From contig OW121851.1 in NCBI GenBank assembly GCA_933228895.1, positions 126,155,624 through 126,219,623 of the forward strand: 64,000 nt of DNA. The letters are read 5' to 3'. Shown here one piece after another: positions 36,901-49,194 of the stretch. Made by a program: the position numbers and the translations under genes. Position 1 is the first letter of the stretch, and the number at the start of each line of letters is the position of its first letter. Below the pieces are notes generated by a model, which ran no database searches, was not told where the DNA came from, and was given only the letters and a program-made list of their open reading frames with translations. This stretch comes from Platycnemis pennipes (Eukaryota; Arthropoda; Insecta; Odonata; Platycnemididae).

Positions 36901-37184
36901 GATGCCATAATCAATGGACGTCATTTGCAATTTTATGTGGTGAAAAGGTTGTTTAACAGTGGTCTGGGGTGGGTTCGCAGGAGGTCTGGTGGTTCGCAGG
37001 AGTAATTTTTGAATACTTTAAGTCCTTAATGATGAAATTGACAATATTTTAAGTTAATTTGAAAAACATTGGATGGTAATTTTAGCGAATGAGATAATAT
37101 AAAGATGTACGGGGGGGAGATGATCACGATTAGTGCTCTACTCTCCATTTTTCTTTATTGTGGTGTAGATGAGAACAACCAAGC
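33961..37184. other. AT-rich, no gene recognised
   Basis: No supported gene. A weak CR1-like 3' remnant is possible at 35055-35125 (CTACATAGTACCCT, then GGTGTGTGGCAGAGGGT). A GC-richer patch is at 34380-34560. A short palindrome TCGATTATGTATAATCGA is near 36300. Confidence 0.45.
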
Positions 37185-37275
37185 CATCCATAACGGACAA
37201 CACGTAGCGGGCGCCTCATATTAACGAACGGCTTTTTTCAATTCCCAACAGCAGAACATGTATACCTACTTAAAG
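37185..37275 (+). mobile_element. Fragment of pogo/Tigger-like element
   Basis: The words AACGGACA, GTAGCGGGCGCCTC, TTTTTCAATTCCCAACAGCA occur in the same order as the left end of the element at 49965-50637 (AGCGGGCGCCTCC, TTTTTCAATACCCAGCAGTA). The rest of the element is missing. Confidence 0.6.
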
Positions 37276-38579
37276 AAATAGCATCTCAAAATGGCAGTTA
37301 CTCTCAATAACAGAATCATATAATATAACAAAAGCGTTTCCCTTTTGTCTCTTGCGGTTCCCTAGTAAGGTTTGACACACGTCAAATCACGCAGCTTCAG
37401 TTAATCCGCATGTCTTTCGGTATCACCCCCTGGCGAACTTGAGAGATACGCTAGGCAGCCCAACTAGACGGCTGAACATGCATTTCATAAAAAATTTAGA
37501 TGGCCTAAAAATATTTAGAAGCCTTGTATGAGACATTGTACTGAAAAATGTGTAATAGAAGAATCATTTATGTATGTTGTGGTAAGTTAGAGGAATTTAA
37601 GTATCGAATGGGAGACTGCGTCAAACCAATCTTAATAGCAATTTGTTGATAGTTATTTTCGCGTCCTTGATCTAGAAAAATAAACGAATTATTTGATTTT
37701 TAGGGACTATATTATCTAGCCATCAATCGAGAATCTTTTTAGCGTGGCAGAAAAATATTTTAATTGAATATCAACCCTAACCTATTTAAGTTCAACTATT
37801 TTGTAGGTAATCGAAAAAACAATGCAGTGTTGACAGTCTGATAGGCTTTTAGTAGTAAAATTACTGCTCTGGAAGAGGATGATTACGATTTACGCTTAAA
37901 GCGATTCTTACTTCATATTATCAATTTAGCGAAAATTATCCCGTTATATTTCCTGTCCTAATTGGTTGTTACCCTGGAAATATTGTAATTGATTTCTTTT
38001 TATGGCCTAATATTATATAATAATAATGCTCTATTTACTTCCATGGCACATTATATGCATCAAGTAGTACAGAATAAAATATTGGAAGTTTTAGGTGGTT
38101 CCAAGTTTTGAAAACCTATATTGAGCCACCATCACCAGAAAAATTGCATCGCCACCGTCATACACATATGTAAATAATCAGAAACATAGCAAAATACATT
38201 AATATTGTAAAGAAAGACATAAGCAAAAATACAACAAGGCATAGCATAGGATACAGGAATTCAGTAACACATAAAAGTCAAATCGTGCGGAGTGCATGTT
38301 TAATCAAAAACATTCTTTATCTAGCTTTTATATTAAATTATTTTATCCTATGCTAAATGCTATGAAACTTTAATGATAAATATCATGAGTTGCAAGCATA
38401 TTTTTTCAATGTTTTTTTTTGCTAAATCATGATGAATAATTGAGTCCTTTAATTTTTTCACAGGAATATTCACAGGAAACACCGCTTGTATGTGAAAACT
38501 AAAACGCCCGAAGAGATGTGGTATGTACCTGTATTGTTCCATCTACTGTGCCATTTCTATAAGTATGTTTTTTTTAGCC
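37276..38579. other. AT-rich, no gene recognised
   Basis: Nothing was recognised apart from short A/T tracts. Confidence 0.5.
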
Positions 38580-38910
38580 ATTTAGTTGGTTGGTTATTCA
38601 GGGGAGGCGACCGTAAGCTGAGGTCATTTGCGCCATTTAGGATGGGTGGGTAATTGGGTAATGGTAGGGGTTTTCAGGGAACGGAGGAAGGGTGGAGAGA
38701 AACCCGGCGTCGGCATTAGCCTACTCTTAACGACAGGCGCCAAGGGGACGACGGCTTAACGTCCCATCTGACGGACGGAGTATTGAACTAAAAATGCTCC
38801 CAAGTGGGAACCGGTTTTCCACAGAAAAATTCGCCACTGCCGGGAATCGAACCCGGGCCTTCGGGATGGGAGGCCAGTACTCTAGCCATCACACCAACCC
38901 GATCCCCTTA
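38580..38910 (-). mobile_element. tRNA-derived SINE, copy 3 (most complete)
   Basis: The minus strand starts with a tRNA-like head at 38835-38908: TTGGTGTGATGGCTAGAGTA (A-box region), then CCCGGGTTCGATTCCCGGCA (B box). The body follows (CTCCGTCCGTCAGATGGGAC, TTAAGAGTAGGCTAATGCCG, CGCCGGGTTTCTCTCC), and the 3' tail AAATGACCTCAGCTTACGGT ends with CCCTGAATAACCAACCAAC at 38580. A pol III promoter inside the head would drive transcription; the enzyme for mobility must come from a LINE. Confidence 0.88.
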
Positions 38911-38912
38911 GC

Positions 38913-40829
38913 CATCTGCGGGGAAAGGAAATATTTTTTATAAGTTCCCATAGTGTCATAAATAAATAAGTAGTTGCGTAGTCAGAGTTTTCGTCAGAGT
39001 CCTCGTTATTGATCGTAAATCTTCGAGAAGGAGGCAGGTCTTTACGAGGGGATAGGATAGAATTGCATGAGAAATCCGGATAATGTGGATATGATATAGA
39101 ATATTATAGTATTGTAACTCATGCAAATTTAACGCACGAAATGGATCGTGTTCATGTATATTCTAGGAATGAGACAGAGTGGCCAGTGTTTTAACAATAG
39201 TGCCCTTCCTGCACTTCACTTCAGTACGCTTGAAAGGTAGTGTATCTAGGAGGAGCAACTGGCTCCTTTCATCCACGTTTAAAGAATCCATCAATTTCCC
39301 GCTGTTTCCGCATCCGAGAAAAGATGGCTTCGGAATGAGGGAGTAAATAAAGTTCGGATTTTTTTTCGCAAAATGGAGAGGTCCCCGAGTGAAGAAACGC
39401 CGTCCTCTGCTGTAAATAAAAATCCCCATTCCTAAGAAATAAAGTCGTTGGAATCTCTACCTTATTTTCGGCGCCCAGTCGAGTCGATCCATCACTGGAG
39501 ATGGAGGAATCGCATCTCTCAACACGGGAATTCACCCTAAAACTCCTACGGGGTAACTTCTTCATTTTATCTTCTAAACGCACTCCCCATCTTTTCGAGG
39601 CTCGAGGTTGAATTCAGAATAGAACTGCCTCAATGCAGAGTGAAAGAATGGATGGGACGAATGGATTCAGTACTGGAAAAAAAGAGGTACTTGGCTTTGC
39701 TGGCTTATCGCCACAGACAAAAACCTTCAGTAATCGTTATGGGGCTTAAGGGAATTGAAATTTAAAAAAAAACGCAAGGGAAATAGGGTCAATGGGTACA
39801 TCTCAGAGAGTTAATACATTATAATGCTAGGGGACCTACAGATTTATTTCTTTTTTTGTTCTCATTGGGCTTCTTTGCAACGAGTGCCTCATCGATTTTC
39901 ATTTCCTAAGATTTCACGGTGAAGATTGTCTTTTTTTCTCTCGCACATGGAGTAGAACATTTTAAAGAACGTCAGTGGTTCCATTCTGATAGATGAGGAG
40001 ACTTTTCCGGTGCGGGGAAATCAAGGCGATATGAGATTAATCCATTAGTCTAAGCTGCTTCGTAAAACTGGCGTTTTGTTCTTAATGGCTTCATTTATTC
40101 ATCGTACGAGGGAGTGATCGATATTCCAAATGCTCTGAAAACTTCTTCAACAGCCTCTCTTAGTCTCTCAACTTCATCTCCAAAAATTATCGCGATTTAA
40201 AAATGGCAAAGGGCTTACAAACGGAATTACATGAAATTCACGATGGATCTGCAAAAATCGCTATGATGGTAAATGTTGTAGGAGACATTGGGATGGGAGA
40301 CACTTTAAGTGCTACGACGTGAGCCTAACAAAGGCTGTCGTATAGGTACAGGTCAGGCGAGTATATCTACGACACCAAGAGTATTATAATGGCCCCACGC
40401 TACATCGGCAGACAGGACTATGCAGACAAGACTAGAGGAAAGAGCTGGATCGCATGTATACCTATTCAAATATTGCTTCTTCTATTGCACAATACGTATT
40501 AATACGAAGATATATCAATCCAAGATACCTTCATAAAAAGACCATCCCTTGACTTGATAATATAATTCCCCACATTACGCATTTATATTAATATAGATTA
40601 ACTGAATATACCAGGGATGGTATTAATATTATTTTGTTGAATATTTGATGATTTATCTACATAAACCATTAATGTATATGATGCATTTGTAAAGCTGTTC
40701 TTTAATTTTTTCTTTTTTTTTTGGAAAATGAACTTTGTTTTGCATGATCCTGCATGATAGCATTGTCCTGCATGATAGAAATAGTGAACAGAGTACTACC
40801 TACCTATTTGAAATGTCTATTATTGTACG
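38913..40829. other. No supported gene
   Basis: Two overlapping minus-strand frames (39163-39429 and 39269-39583) are serine/arginine-rich and lack recognisable motifs or splice pairs. The rest is AT-rich. Confidence 0.45.
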
Positions 40830-40905
40830 CAATGCATGTTCGGTAATAATTCGTCCCCTTTCACGCACCTTCGAGGTGATTTGGAGGAAATTCAGTGTAG
40901 ATGAA
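40830..40905 (+). mobile_element. Diverged CR1-like 3' end, copy M
   Basis: Landmarks in order: GCAATGCATGTTCGGTAA, CGTCCCCTTTCACGCACCTT, CGAGGTGATTTGGAGG, then 'tcagtgtagatgaaaatag'. It is strongly diverged from the family consensus. Confidence 0.5.
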
Positions 40906-41084
40906 AATAGCCCCTATCTTAGTACCGGTATGTAATCCCTTCGATAAATTCTCTTCATTTCCGTGGCATCCGCCGACTTCCTTTCATCTTGTTTAATGAA
41001 GTCTTTGCTTTTTCATCAGGCCGTCTCTTTCAATTCATCTTTGTGCTTCAGGGCCATTAAAACTGCACACTTTGGCAGAAGTTT

Positions 41085-41415
41085 TTTTTTTGTTGGAGTG
41101 GCGACAAACAACTGAGGTAAATTGCACCATCTAGGGTGGTAGTAAATTGAGTAGGGGTAGGAACGAATTTCAAGGAGGGGAGGGAGGGTAAGAGAGAAAC
41201 CCGGCGGCATTGGCATCAGCCTGCTCTTGACTACGGTGACCTATTGTTTAACGTCCCATCCGGCGCTTGGAGACCTGACCTTGAAGTGCTCTCCACTGTA
41301 GGAGGGACCAGAAAACGAATGAAAAATCCGTGACCTTCCTGGGATTAGACCCCGAGTCCTCAGGATCGGATGACGGCCAAATGCTTTAGCCACCATACCA
41401 ATCCAATCCTCAGCA
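41085..41415 (-). mobile_element. tRNA-derived SINE, copy 4
   Basis: On the minus strand the head (41345-41415) has TTGGTATGGTGGCTAAAGCA and a decayed B box (GGGTCTAATCCC). The body shows GCCGGGTTTCTCTCTTACCC, and the 3' part ends in 'gcaatttacctcagttgtttgtcgcc'. It is more decayed than copy 3. Confidence 0.8.
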
Positions 41416-41864
41416 TACTCTACCTCAAGGCGATGAATTTATAATTGCGCATTCAGCATAATTTCCACCTGCATTAGGATCCCTTATTTGTTGCAGGTCT
41501 GAATCAGTGGATTTCCACCTAATACTGCACCAACCTGAAAAGATAAAAGTTTCCATTTTAATAAACAGTTTTGTTAGCTACATTTTAGGTTTTAATTTTA
41601 GTCACCAATAGTGGCCCTCAATTCATAGCACTTTTGGTTTTAATATTACGAGCAATAGTGATTTCACATAGATTTCTTTACGATTCAAAAAAATGTTTAC
41701 ATTTCCTCATCCGAATAAGAACCATATAATGTCATTGTTAGATTCTTAACAATATTGGTTGCCACGATCGGAGCCTTGTCAATGAAGCGCGATCTCAGAT
41801 CGCCAGATTAATTCTGTGCTGTGGAATCCGATCCATAATTGTTACTGATCTCCATATTTTCAGT

Positions 41865-43295
41865 TTGCCTTTTCAATGCTTTATTTCCTGAAATGGAACA
41901 CCTTGATCCCTGTCTCCATGTTAGTTTGGAAAACGATTCGTGTGTGCACATCAATTAAATAAATTACGATCAGCGTGATGATTCTCCTGCCTGCACAACT
42001 ATACTACATTTCATTGTCCTCGTATGGTGTTCGCGTCTTCACCCATGGAGTACCCTGCACCTTAGAGATTTACTACAGGCGCTTCACTAAACAAGGACTG
42101 GGTATATGCGACCAAAAGAAACGTTGATAAATAATGTGGAAAACTATTGTAGGTTAGACATGAATTCGGCGCATGCAGCCAATACATTAGGCCCCACGAA
42201 ATGATATTATGTTCATTGGTGGGCTAAGCTTTTATAAATTCTTCTAGAGCCATTGCCACGTACTTGAAAGTGGTGTAATTCATTCATGATCAAGGAAGGA
42301 ATTTGCATATTTTCCACAAAAAAATATAAGAAAATCACTCTCAAGACACGTTCCAATGTTAGTAGAATTATCATAATCAAGTGAAGTGATGTTCAACTAT
42401 CCATGCGTACGTGTGCTCAAATAAGGACGTGTAGGAGGAAAACGGAGAAAAGGCACCCACTAAAGAGAATGTCAGCTACCGGGAATCATCCCCTTAAATT
42501 TTCCGCAGTCTACCCTTAGCCCTTGGTTTACCCGACCTGGCTCTTTCCCAGTTCCCCTCAGTAGCTGGACACTTTCTACTAATATGTACTACGATCAATT
42601 TCTTCATTCACCATGTACCTGAATATCACCCAAAAGAGTTTCTCTCTTGCCAGGTGTCTTCAGAATTTACGTAGGGAACAATTAATCGATGGTGATCTCA
42701 AGCAAAGATATTCACTCTCAAGTGAATATCTTTGCTTGAGAGTGCTTGGGATTGTTTTCTTGTTTTTGCTCGCGTTAAATTGTTCCCTGGCTTGAGTTAA
42801 CCCCACGTATGTAGATAATTATTATTTCCTTTTATCTATTCTTTTCCGAAAGGTACAATGGGGAATATGCATTACATTTGTTTCTTGTGTGTTAGTGATG
42901 TACTTGATACGAAATTTTCTCACTCATTTAAATTTTTAAAGCCAATATTTTCTGCGCCAACTACAAAGATTTCGTGGGGCCTAATGTATTGGCTGCATGC
43001 GCCGAATTCATGTCTAACCTACAGTAGTTTTCCACATTATTTATCAACGTTTCTTTTGGTCGTATATACCCAGTTCATGTTTAGTGAAGCGCCTGTAGTA
43101 GATGTCTAAGGTGTAGGGTGAAGACGCGAACACCATACGAGGACGATGAAATGCAGTAGGTATGCGCAGGCAGGAGAATCATCACGCTGATCGTAATTTA
43201 TTCTCTTGATGTGCACACACGAATCGTTTTTCAAACTAACATGGAGACAGGGATCAAGGTGTTCCATTTCAGGAAATAAAACATGAAAAAGGCAA
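41865..43295. mobile_element. Foldback element with arms of about 330 bp
   Basis: The left arm (41865-42202) and right arm (42969-43295) are inverted copies with small indels. Shared blocks include TTTATTTCCTGAAATGGAAC, CATGTTAGTTTG, CCTCGTATGGTGTTCGCGTC, AACATGAATTCGGCGCATGC-like sequence, and TAGGCCCCACGAAAT. The unique centre (about 765 bp) has a perfect 20-bp hairpin at 42697-42740. No transposase-like frame is visible; the longest centre frame (42613-42795) crosses the hairpin. Either a non-autonomous DNA element with long inverted ends or a palindromic duplication of host DNA would look like this. Confidence 0.8.
42697..42740. repeat. Perfect 20-bp inverted repeat, 4-nt loop
   Basis: CTCAAGCAAAGATATTCACT (42697-42716), loop CTCA, AGTGAATATCTTTGCTTGAG (42721-42740): no mismatches. 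It sits near the middle of the foldback element. Confidence 0.95.
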
Positions 43296-45187
43296 GTCCT
43301 ATTAAAATTTTCCCGAAAATTGACCTAAGCCACGTGACCTGAAACGCCTTCTGACGTCTATGTCCGGTATAGGTTCCATATTGCTACGGAGACAGACGTG
43401 TATTTTAGAAGATAACGAGGATAATATATTATTTTGAGGAGTTTAGCCGTTTCTTGATCGAAACCATAACTGAAAACGGATTTAAAAAAGCACATTCCGA
43501 CATTTTCCCTTTGATTGACTTCCTTATTTCCCCTATACAGGTATTATACAATTCATGGACGATTCGGTCGTTACGATCCATACTACTTAAGGAGGCTCCA
43601 TCGAATTATGAAGTAGATGTCATTTTTGTGAAAATTTCAGGAAACTCAATTTTTTGGCCCTTCTATCGATTGGTAGTAAAATAATGAGGCCTTTTCATCA
43701 TATATTTTAAGAAAAAATACGTTGAAAATCAGATATTTTACACGTGGTTATACGGCAGAGCATAGCTCTTGCAGTGAAAATTTCAGATTAATAATGTAAA
43801 GAGAAATGTCATTTTGACGAAAAACTAATATAAGATGCGCAATTTTATGTAGAATTTAGCGTTTTAAAAAAGTTCTCGCCTTACCACAATTGTTTTATTG
43901 ATATTAATAAATGTTTGCTCGAAAAAAAGCAGAAAAGCCTTAGTTACACGAAAGTGGCGCTACAGGATGTAGTTATCATTGGTAACGGTACCTGTGACGG
44001 AACGTGCTTACAAGCCTATTTATCAACTTAACTAGGGAATATACCTTACCAAGGCCCTTCTTCTTTATGTAGTTTAAATATTTAATTGGCTATTAATATT
44101 TTTTAATTAATACCAATGCTCCAAATGGCAGCGTCATTGTTGCCAAACAGCTTTCAAAAATGTGAATATTAATAAAATTCAAAACAAAGAGTTGTATTTG
44201 CAAGGAAATAGTTTAAAACTACCTAATTAAGAAAATATTTAGCCTATTTTAGAATATGTATTAGCGGTATTGAGCATATATTCTCATTTTATAAATTAAA
44301 CGTGGCAACAACACGACATTCACGTTTCGAAGTCAAAATGAGTTAAAAGAGCTTGTAAAAAATAGAATGCAACTACAACGCGCTATATATTAGCATACTC
44401 ATACAATTGTCGTGCATGCGTTATCACGCTATGGTGATTTTCCATATAATTTTTTTCTGGATCGGTATTTATTCATTAAATAACATAGCTCTTACATGGG
44501 ATTTTGAATCGCGGAGACACGGTGGAACCTCGTTAAATAAAAAATCGAAATACATTCGTTTATTGCATTATTCAAATAAGATAAATACATAAATGTTCAC
44601 CAAGTATTCATTAAACAGCTTACCATCACTTACAAGAAATGAACAACATCCATATTGATAACCGTGCCGTGACGTCATGCGATGACGTTGTGTTTTAAAG
44701 CTGCCGTAAAGGTACAATTTTTAAGGAGTAAGATCTTTGTAACACAACTTAATTCTTCTGCAAAATTTTCGCCCAGCTTCTCTTTGCTATTTAACTCCAT
44801 ATTTAAATATATATAAAAATAGTACGTTCCTCAATGGGGAGTTTACGGCGGAATTCATGTATATTTTCATGCCACAAAAAATTACCATGTTCTCTCTTGG
44901 TCAGCCATTTTCTTGGATTCATTACTGTATTATCTGTTGTTTGCATGTGCAAGTTTGACTAAGATTTGTTCCATATGTATTTCAGGCTTCAATGCTTACA
45001 TTGTTAGTGTATTAGGTATTACTTACTCATAATTTGGCGCCCATTTTAAATTTTACTCACATCTTGTATAATACTGTGAATTAATAGTGCTTTAATAATT
45101 TATTGAACTATAGTTTTCATTAATTACACTCTTACTACCGTGTACTAAAAACACTGCCATTATTACTCCTTATTTTTTCTGGAATAG
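43296..45187. other. AT-rich, no exon recognised
   Basis: The frames at 43454-43684 (76 codons) and 44407-44592 are isolated and show no motif. The last ~20 bases (CCTTATTTTTTCTGGAATAG) form the acceptor region of the exon at 45188. Much of this may be intron. Confidence 0.45.
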
Positions 45188-45336
45188 AAGCATTTATAAA
45201 CTATCGGCACGACAGTCAATCACTTTATCAATCAATTATTCAGAAAGTATATGAGCGTGGAGCGTGTACCTCAGAGGTTATTGGTGAAAAGTTTGCCCAG
45301 AATATTCCAGATTATTTAGATAGCCCTGGAATGCAG
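45188..45336 (+). CDS. Candidate internal exon of an unrecognised host gene
   Basis: A pyrimidine-rich tract ending TTTTTTCTGGAATAG precedes the exon, and AATGCAG|GTATGC is a good donor. The exon is 149 nt: two bases finishing a split codon and then 49 codons with no stop; of the two alternative frames, the one I checked contains stops. The peptide begins AFINYRHDSQSLYQS and includes QKVYERGACTSEVIGEKFAQ and NIPDYLDSPGMQ. It looks soluble and protein-like (mixed charged, hydrophobic and G/P residues), unlike other short frames here. I do not recognise the family. It ends in phase 0, compatible with the exon starting at 51027. No transposon landmark occurs in it, so a host gene is more likely than a mobile one. 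Confidence 0.65.
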
Positions 45337-46372
45337 GTATGCAGCGCATGCAAATTTTAATATTGGTCTTTTGAATCGGTGAAAATAAACCTTTCCTATG
45401 GGCCATGCTTTCGTTATGGGTACACACGTAATTATATATTAGAATAAGCATACTGTTATTTCCTTTCCGTTATTTCCACGTCAATTTTTGATAAAAAATT
45501 AAATCACTGGTGACGATTTGAAAAAGTTGCTAAATTTGACAACGTAACTTGCATTCGTAATTGATATTTTTTTAGGTGAAAGCTTTCCTCGTTCTAATTT
45601 AAACGATTTATACCAGGATGTTGGAGAATGATGTATTAACATCGAGATGACAGCTTTGATTTATTTTGGGCAATATTAAATGTTAATCAAATCATCGAGC
45701 ATAAGTGATTGAATTGTGCTGCCATCTCAGTATTACAGTGAATAAAAAATACGATGAGGGAAAGAGCGGTGCTGTGGACAAATTTAATGATAGATAGAAT
45801 ATATATGATTGGTGGACTGGCTGCCATGGAAGAGCATCCACTCTTCAAAATTAGAGTGTGCCTCAAGTATGCGTTCCTCTAGCATTCAATTAAATTTACA
45901 CGCTATCTAGCAAGCCATAGCAATTATTTCCATCCCTATATTTTCTTGGTTTAACGTCAACATGTGAGGGAATATGGAATAATATTGCAGAGAGTCATAC
46001 TCAGTCGTTCAACAATAGTATAGAAACTATAATATAGATAGTATATTATAAACGTAATACATAATACAATAAAAGTGATGTATAGAAACTATATTCTATA
46101 GCCACTAAGATATTATATTTATAGAAAAGAAGATGTATAAACTACGTCAACCATGGTTATTAAATTTCTCTCCGCCGATTTAAGAAACTAATGTAATTGT
46201 TTTGTCTTATGTAGAAAAATTAAGTGACTTGCAATGTCTTTTCAATTTAACATTTGTCACTAACTTACGAGGAAAACACTTCATTAGGACTAACATCCGG
46301 AGCATAGTTCTTTGTGTCACTGAGGCATAGACGATAACAGCCGCTGAAAATTCAATGCTAGAAGGATTCGAT
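45337..46372. other. Probable intron sequence
   Basis: AT-rich sequence after the donor at 45337. A near-repeat of 'gtatagaaactata' occurs at about 46017 and 46080. No other exon was seen. Confidence 0.4.
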
Positions 46373-46730
46373 ATGTTGTGTTAGAGAAGAATGATAGAGG
46401 GAAAATGGATCGGTCAAATAACACACGAAGTACTAGGAAAAGTGGCAGAAAATAGAAGTCTTCTGAAAACTTCATGAAGAAGATAGAATAACGTAATGGG
46501 CATGTTTTAAGGTATTGAGGTGTATTCTTTGGTATATTTTATATAATTTTCTATTAAATAAAATCGTCGAGGCACTAGAGAGCGGTAAGTATGGTAAAGA
46601 AAGGTGTCGTAAGATATGTATGGAGCGTGTGGTAAACGATGTAAATGTGAAGAATCATTTGAATGTGAATAAGTTTCCTGATAGGACATTCAAATGGAGA
46701 GATGTGTTCAACCTAATTCAGAATTGATGA
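46373..46730 (+). mobile_element. RTE-like LINE C-terminal fragment
   Basis: In shifting frames the translation reads GKVAENRSLLKT, then RNGHVLRY, and finally RCRKICMERVVNDVNVKNHL with RTFKWRDVFNLIQ. These follow the 'GExRSLLKTIxxRKxRWIGHVLRH' and 'GRPRxxYxxQIxxDVxxxxYxxMKRLAxDRxxWRxxxNQ' landmarks of RTE-type tails. An AT-rich insertion separates the two blocks. It is a fossil, inside the probable intron. Confidence 0.6.
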
Positions 46731-49194
46731 GTTGTGTTTATGATGATCTCACCCGCTATCTGGAATTTTAAATTTATTTTTAATATCCTCAGAAAAGCAA
46801 TGTACCTTAAATTCTCGCAGGGTTCTTAGTCTGTATTTGAATCTGCGGCGTGATATTGATTCTCAAACTTATCACCTGCTACGTATTATAATAGGTAAAT
46901 TTTTGTGCGCATGACTAAACACACTATAGCACTTTTCCGCCAGCTTAACTTTCCTTCGATGCACGCTATCAATTCCCGAGTACACAACGGGAAATACATT
47001 CCCGGTGTGAAGACTTCGAATTATTCGAAGGGGATGAAAGCAGCATCCTGCCCCTATGCATATCCGACGCGACACAATTGCGAATCTCTTTCGGGGGAAA
47101 ACCGGATGAAAGAGGAGGTCACTTATCGCACTCGCTCCGTTTTTCCACTCCGCCTCCCCAAACCTCTGCCACCCTCATTCCCCAGAAGACCAAACGCCAA
47201 TCGATTCAACCCCGCCAGTCGATAGGTCGAAGGGGGCGGGGCTTTGTCGACATAAAAGTTTTTACCGCGGAAAGGGCCTCTTTTCATATTTTCCCCATGC
47301 TTTTGCCTCTCGTGCCAAGCGACCATATTTTTCGCAGTTTAGTATTCAGCTTTGTACTTGTTCCGAAGCCTCGCAGCTAAGAATATTGAGGTAGCTATAG
47401 AGTAATTCCTACATTTTTTGTATACTCCTTATATGATAAACATATCCTTCGATAACTGATTTCAACTGATATTTAGCTTCCCAAAGAATGTGACCTATTT
47501 TTCATTCAAAACATTTCCAAGAGATCCGTATCTGGATTCGGACACATATCGTAGCACAAAATCTATGATCAGTACTTCAAGAAAGTTCCTGTTATACCTT
47601 GTGCCCTATCTATTATTTTATATTTTGGCAGAAAGTTAGAAAACTTGAAGCTATAAATGCCATGTTCATACTAAATCCTGTAAATTATATCATTTAAAAA
47701 TGTGATCGAACAAGGAAGATAATTTTCTCTCTCCTAATATTTTCTTCCCCATCGATTTCTTTGTGATCATTTTATCGCCATACAAAATGTAGACAAATAA
47801 TCGGGGGGCTGTTTCGATTACATGATCGCAAGGTTTAACGGAGATAACTCCAAACATCAGTCAGTTTTCATGTGACTTTTTTGAACAAAAAAAAGTGGAG
47901 AGTAGTTGCCAAGCTTACATAGTTATTTTCGATTTTAAGTATTAAAGATAAAGGTGAATCACTTTATAAATATGGCTCATGGTTTAGCTCAAACCACGGC
48001 TCAACCACCATGGTTTGTGATTGAGAAGCATTTCTATGGATTCTGTTGAGAAAGTGTCGGTTGTACGACAAGTACTCATTGGATGATAATATTGTTCTTG
48101 TTCAGGCAGCTGTTAGTGTGCCTGAAAAACAACATCCCCTTCTCAAGACTAGCCATATTACTTCAAGTTTTTCGGCCGAAATGAAACTTCGACGATAGTG
48201 TGGCTACTTTAATCTCGTACAAGTGTGTGGAAAATTATTTAATACCTTTTTCATTGTATATATTTATTGCTATTCACCTCAACTTCTACTACTCGGGCAT
48301 GCGGAAAAGAAGATGTTAAATTATTTGCAATAGAACATTTTCCATTGATAAAACAGGCACAGAAAGTACCAAATTCATTCCTTGTTCTCATTTTGTCTCA
48401 AATCAATAGCCGGATCATCTCTAGCAGAATGCAGTATATTGTGAGCAAAAATACATTTTTCTTCATATTGAAATCAAATTTCATTTTTTACTTTTTATTT
48501 CACCTGGCAACGATTGCAAATATGAAATCACCAAGTTGCCAAAGCAACAGAAACAAAGCTTTTGCCCAAAACGTTTTCCCACTTTAATGTTGTTCACTTT
48601 TTATTTACGCCGCAGATTGGAGTTAAATCACTGTTGTTGACCCGGCGATGAATTTCCATTCTCCTCCCAACCCATAGAAAAAAATTATTACCTTTCCCTT
48701 GTCTGCCCCTTGTTTTCATTCATTCCCTTACGCTCCCTCGTTCCGAGCGTAGAAAGGCTGAAGAACCCCTTTTGTTTCGGAATTGATTTCTTGCGTGGAA
48801 GCGGCTCCGTCCCATCGCACGAAGCGATTGTCCGTGTCCGTCCGTCTCTATTTGAGGAAGAGAGGGCGATGAGGAGAGTGGACGAGTTGTCGGGCCGGGG
48901 GGTAGAATGGGAGGACAGTGTGGATTTGTTGTGGGAGAGCCTGCTGCTGTGCCGATGCGTGCAGTGCTGCCCTCTCCCTCCTTCGCTGCGAACGACAATG
49001 CTGAGGAGTAGAATCCCGGGCGCCAACACTTCGTATCGCGTTTATTCGGGAGTTGGGGGGCTGTGTTTGGAGCCGTCTCGGGATCATCTCGAGTAGGTAA
49101 CAAGGAGTGGTGTAAACACGAATGGATCGCAAATTTGGTGTGTAAAAATCGCTGATTACAACCTCATTCATTGTTTACACTTGTGTTCTGTCCC
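46731..49194. other. No supported gene; GC-richer blocks at 47080-47380 and 48690-49100
   Basis: Each GC-richer block has three or more overlapping frames on both strands, up to 128 codons. They share no motif and have no splice pair. The second block abuts the MITE copy at 49195. The remainder is AT-rich and may be intron. Confidence 0.4.

Noticed and set aside
48710..49103. Overlapping frames of 107-128 codons on both strands
   Set aside because: Same reason: a GC-rich patch with no domain and no splice pair.
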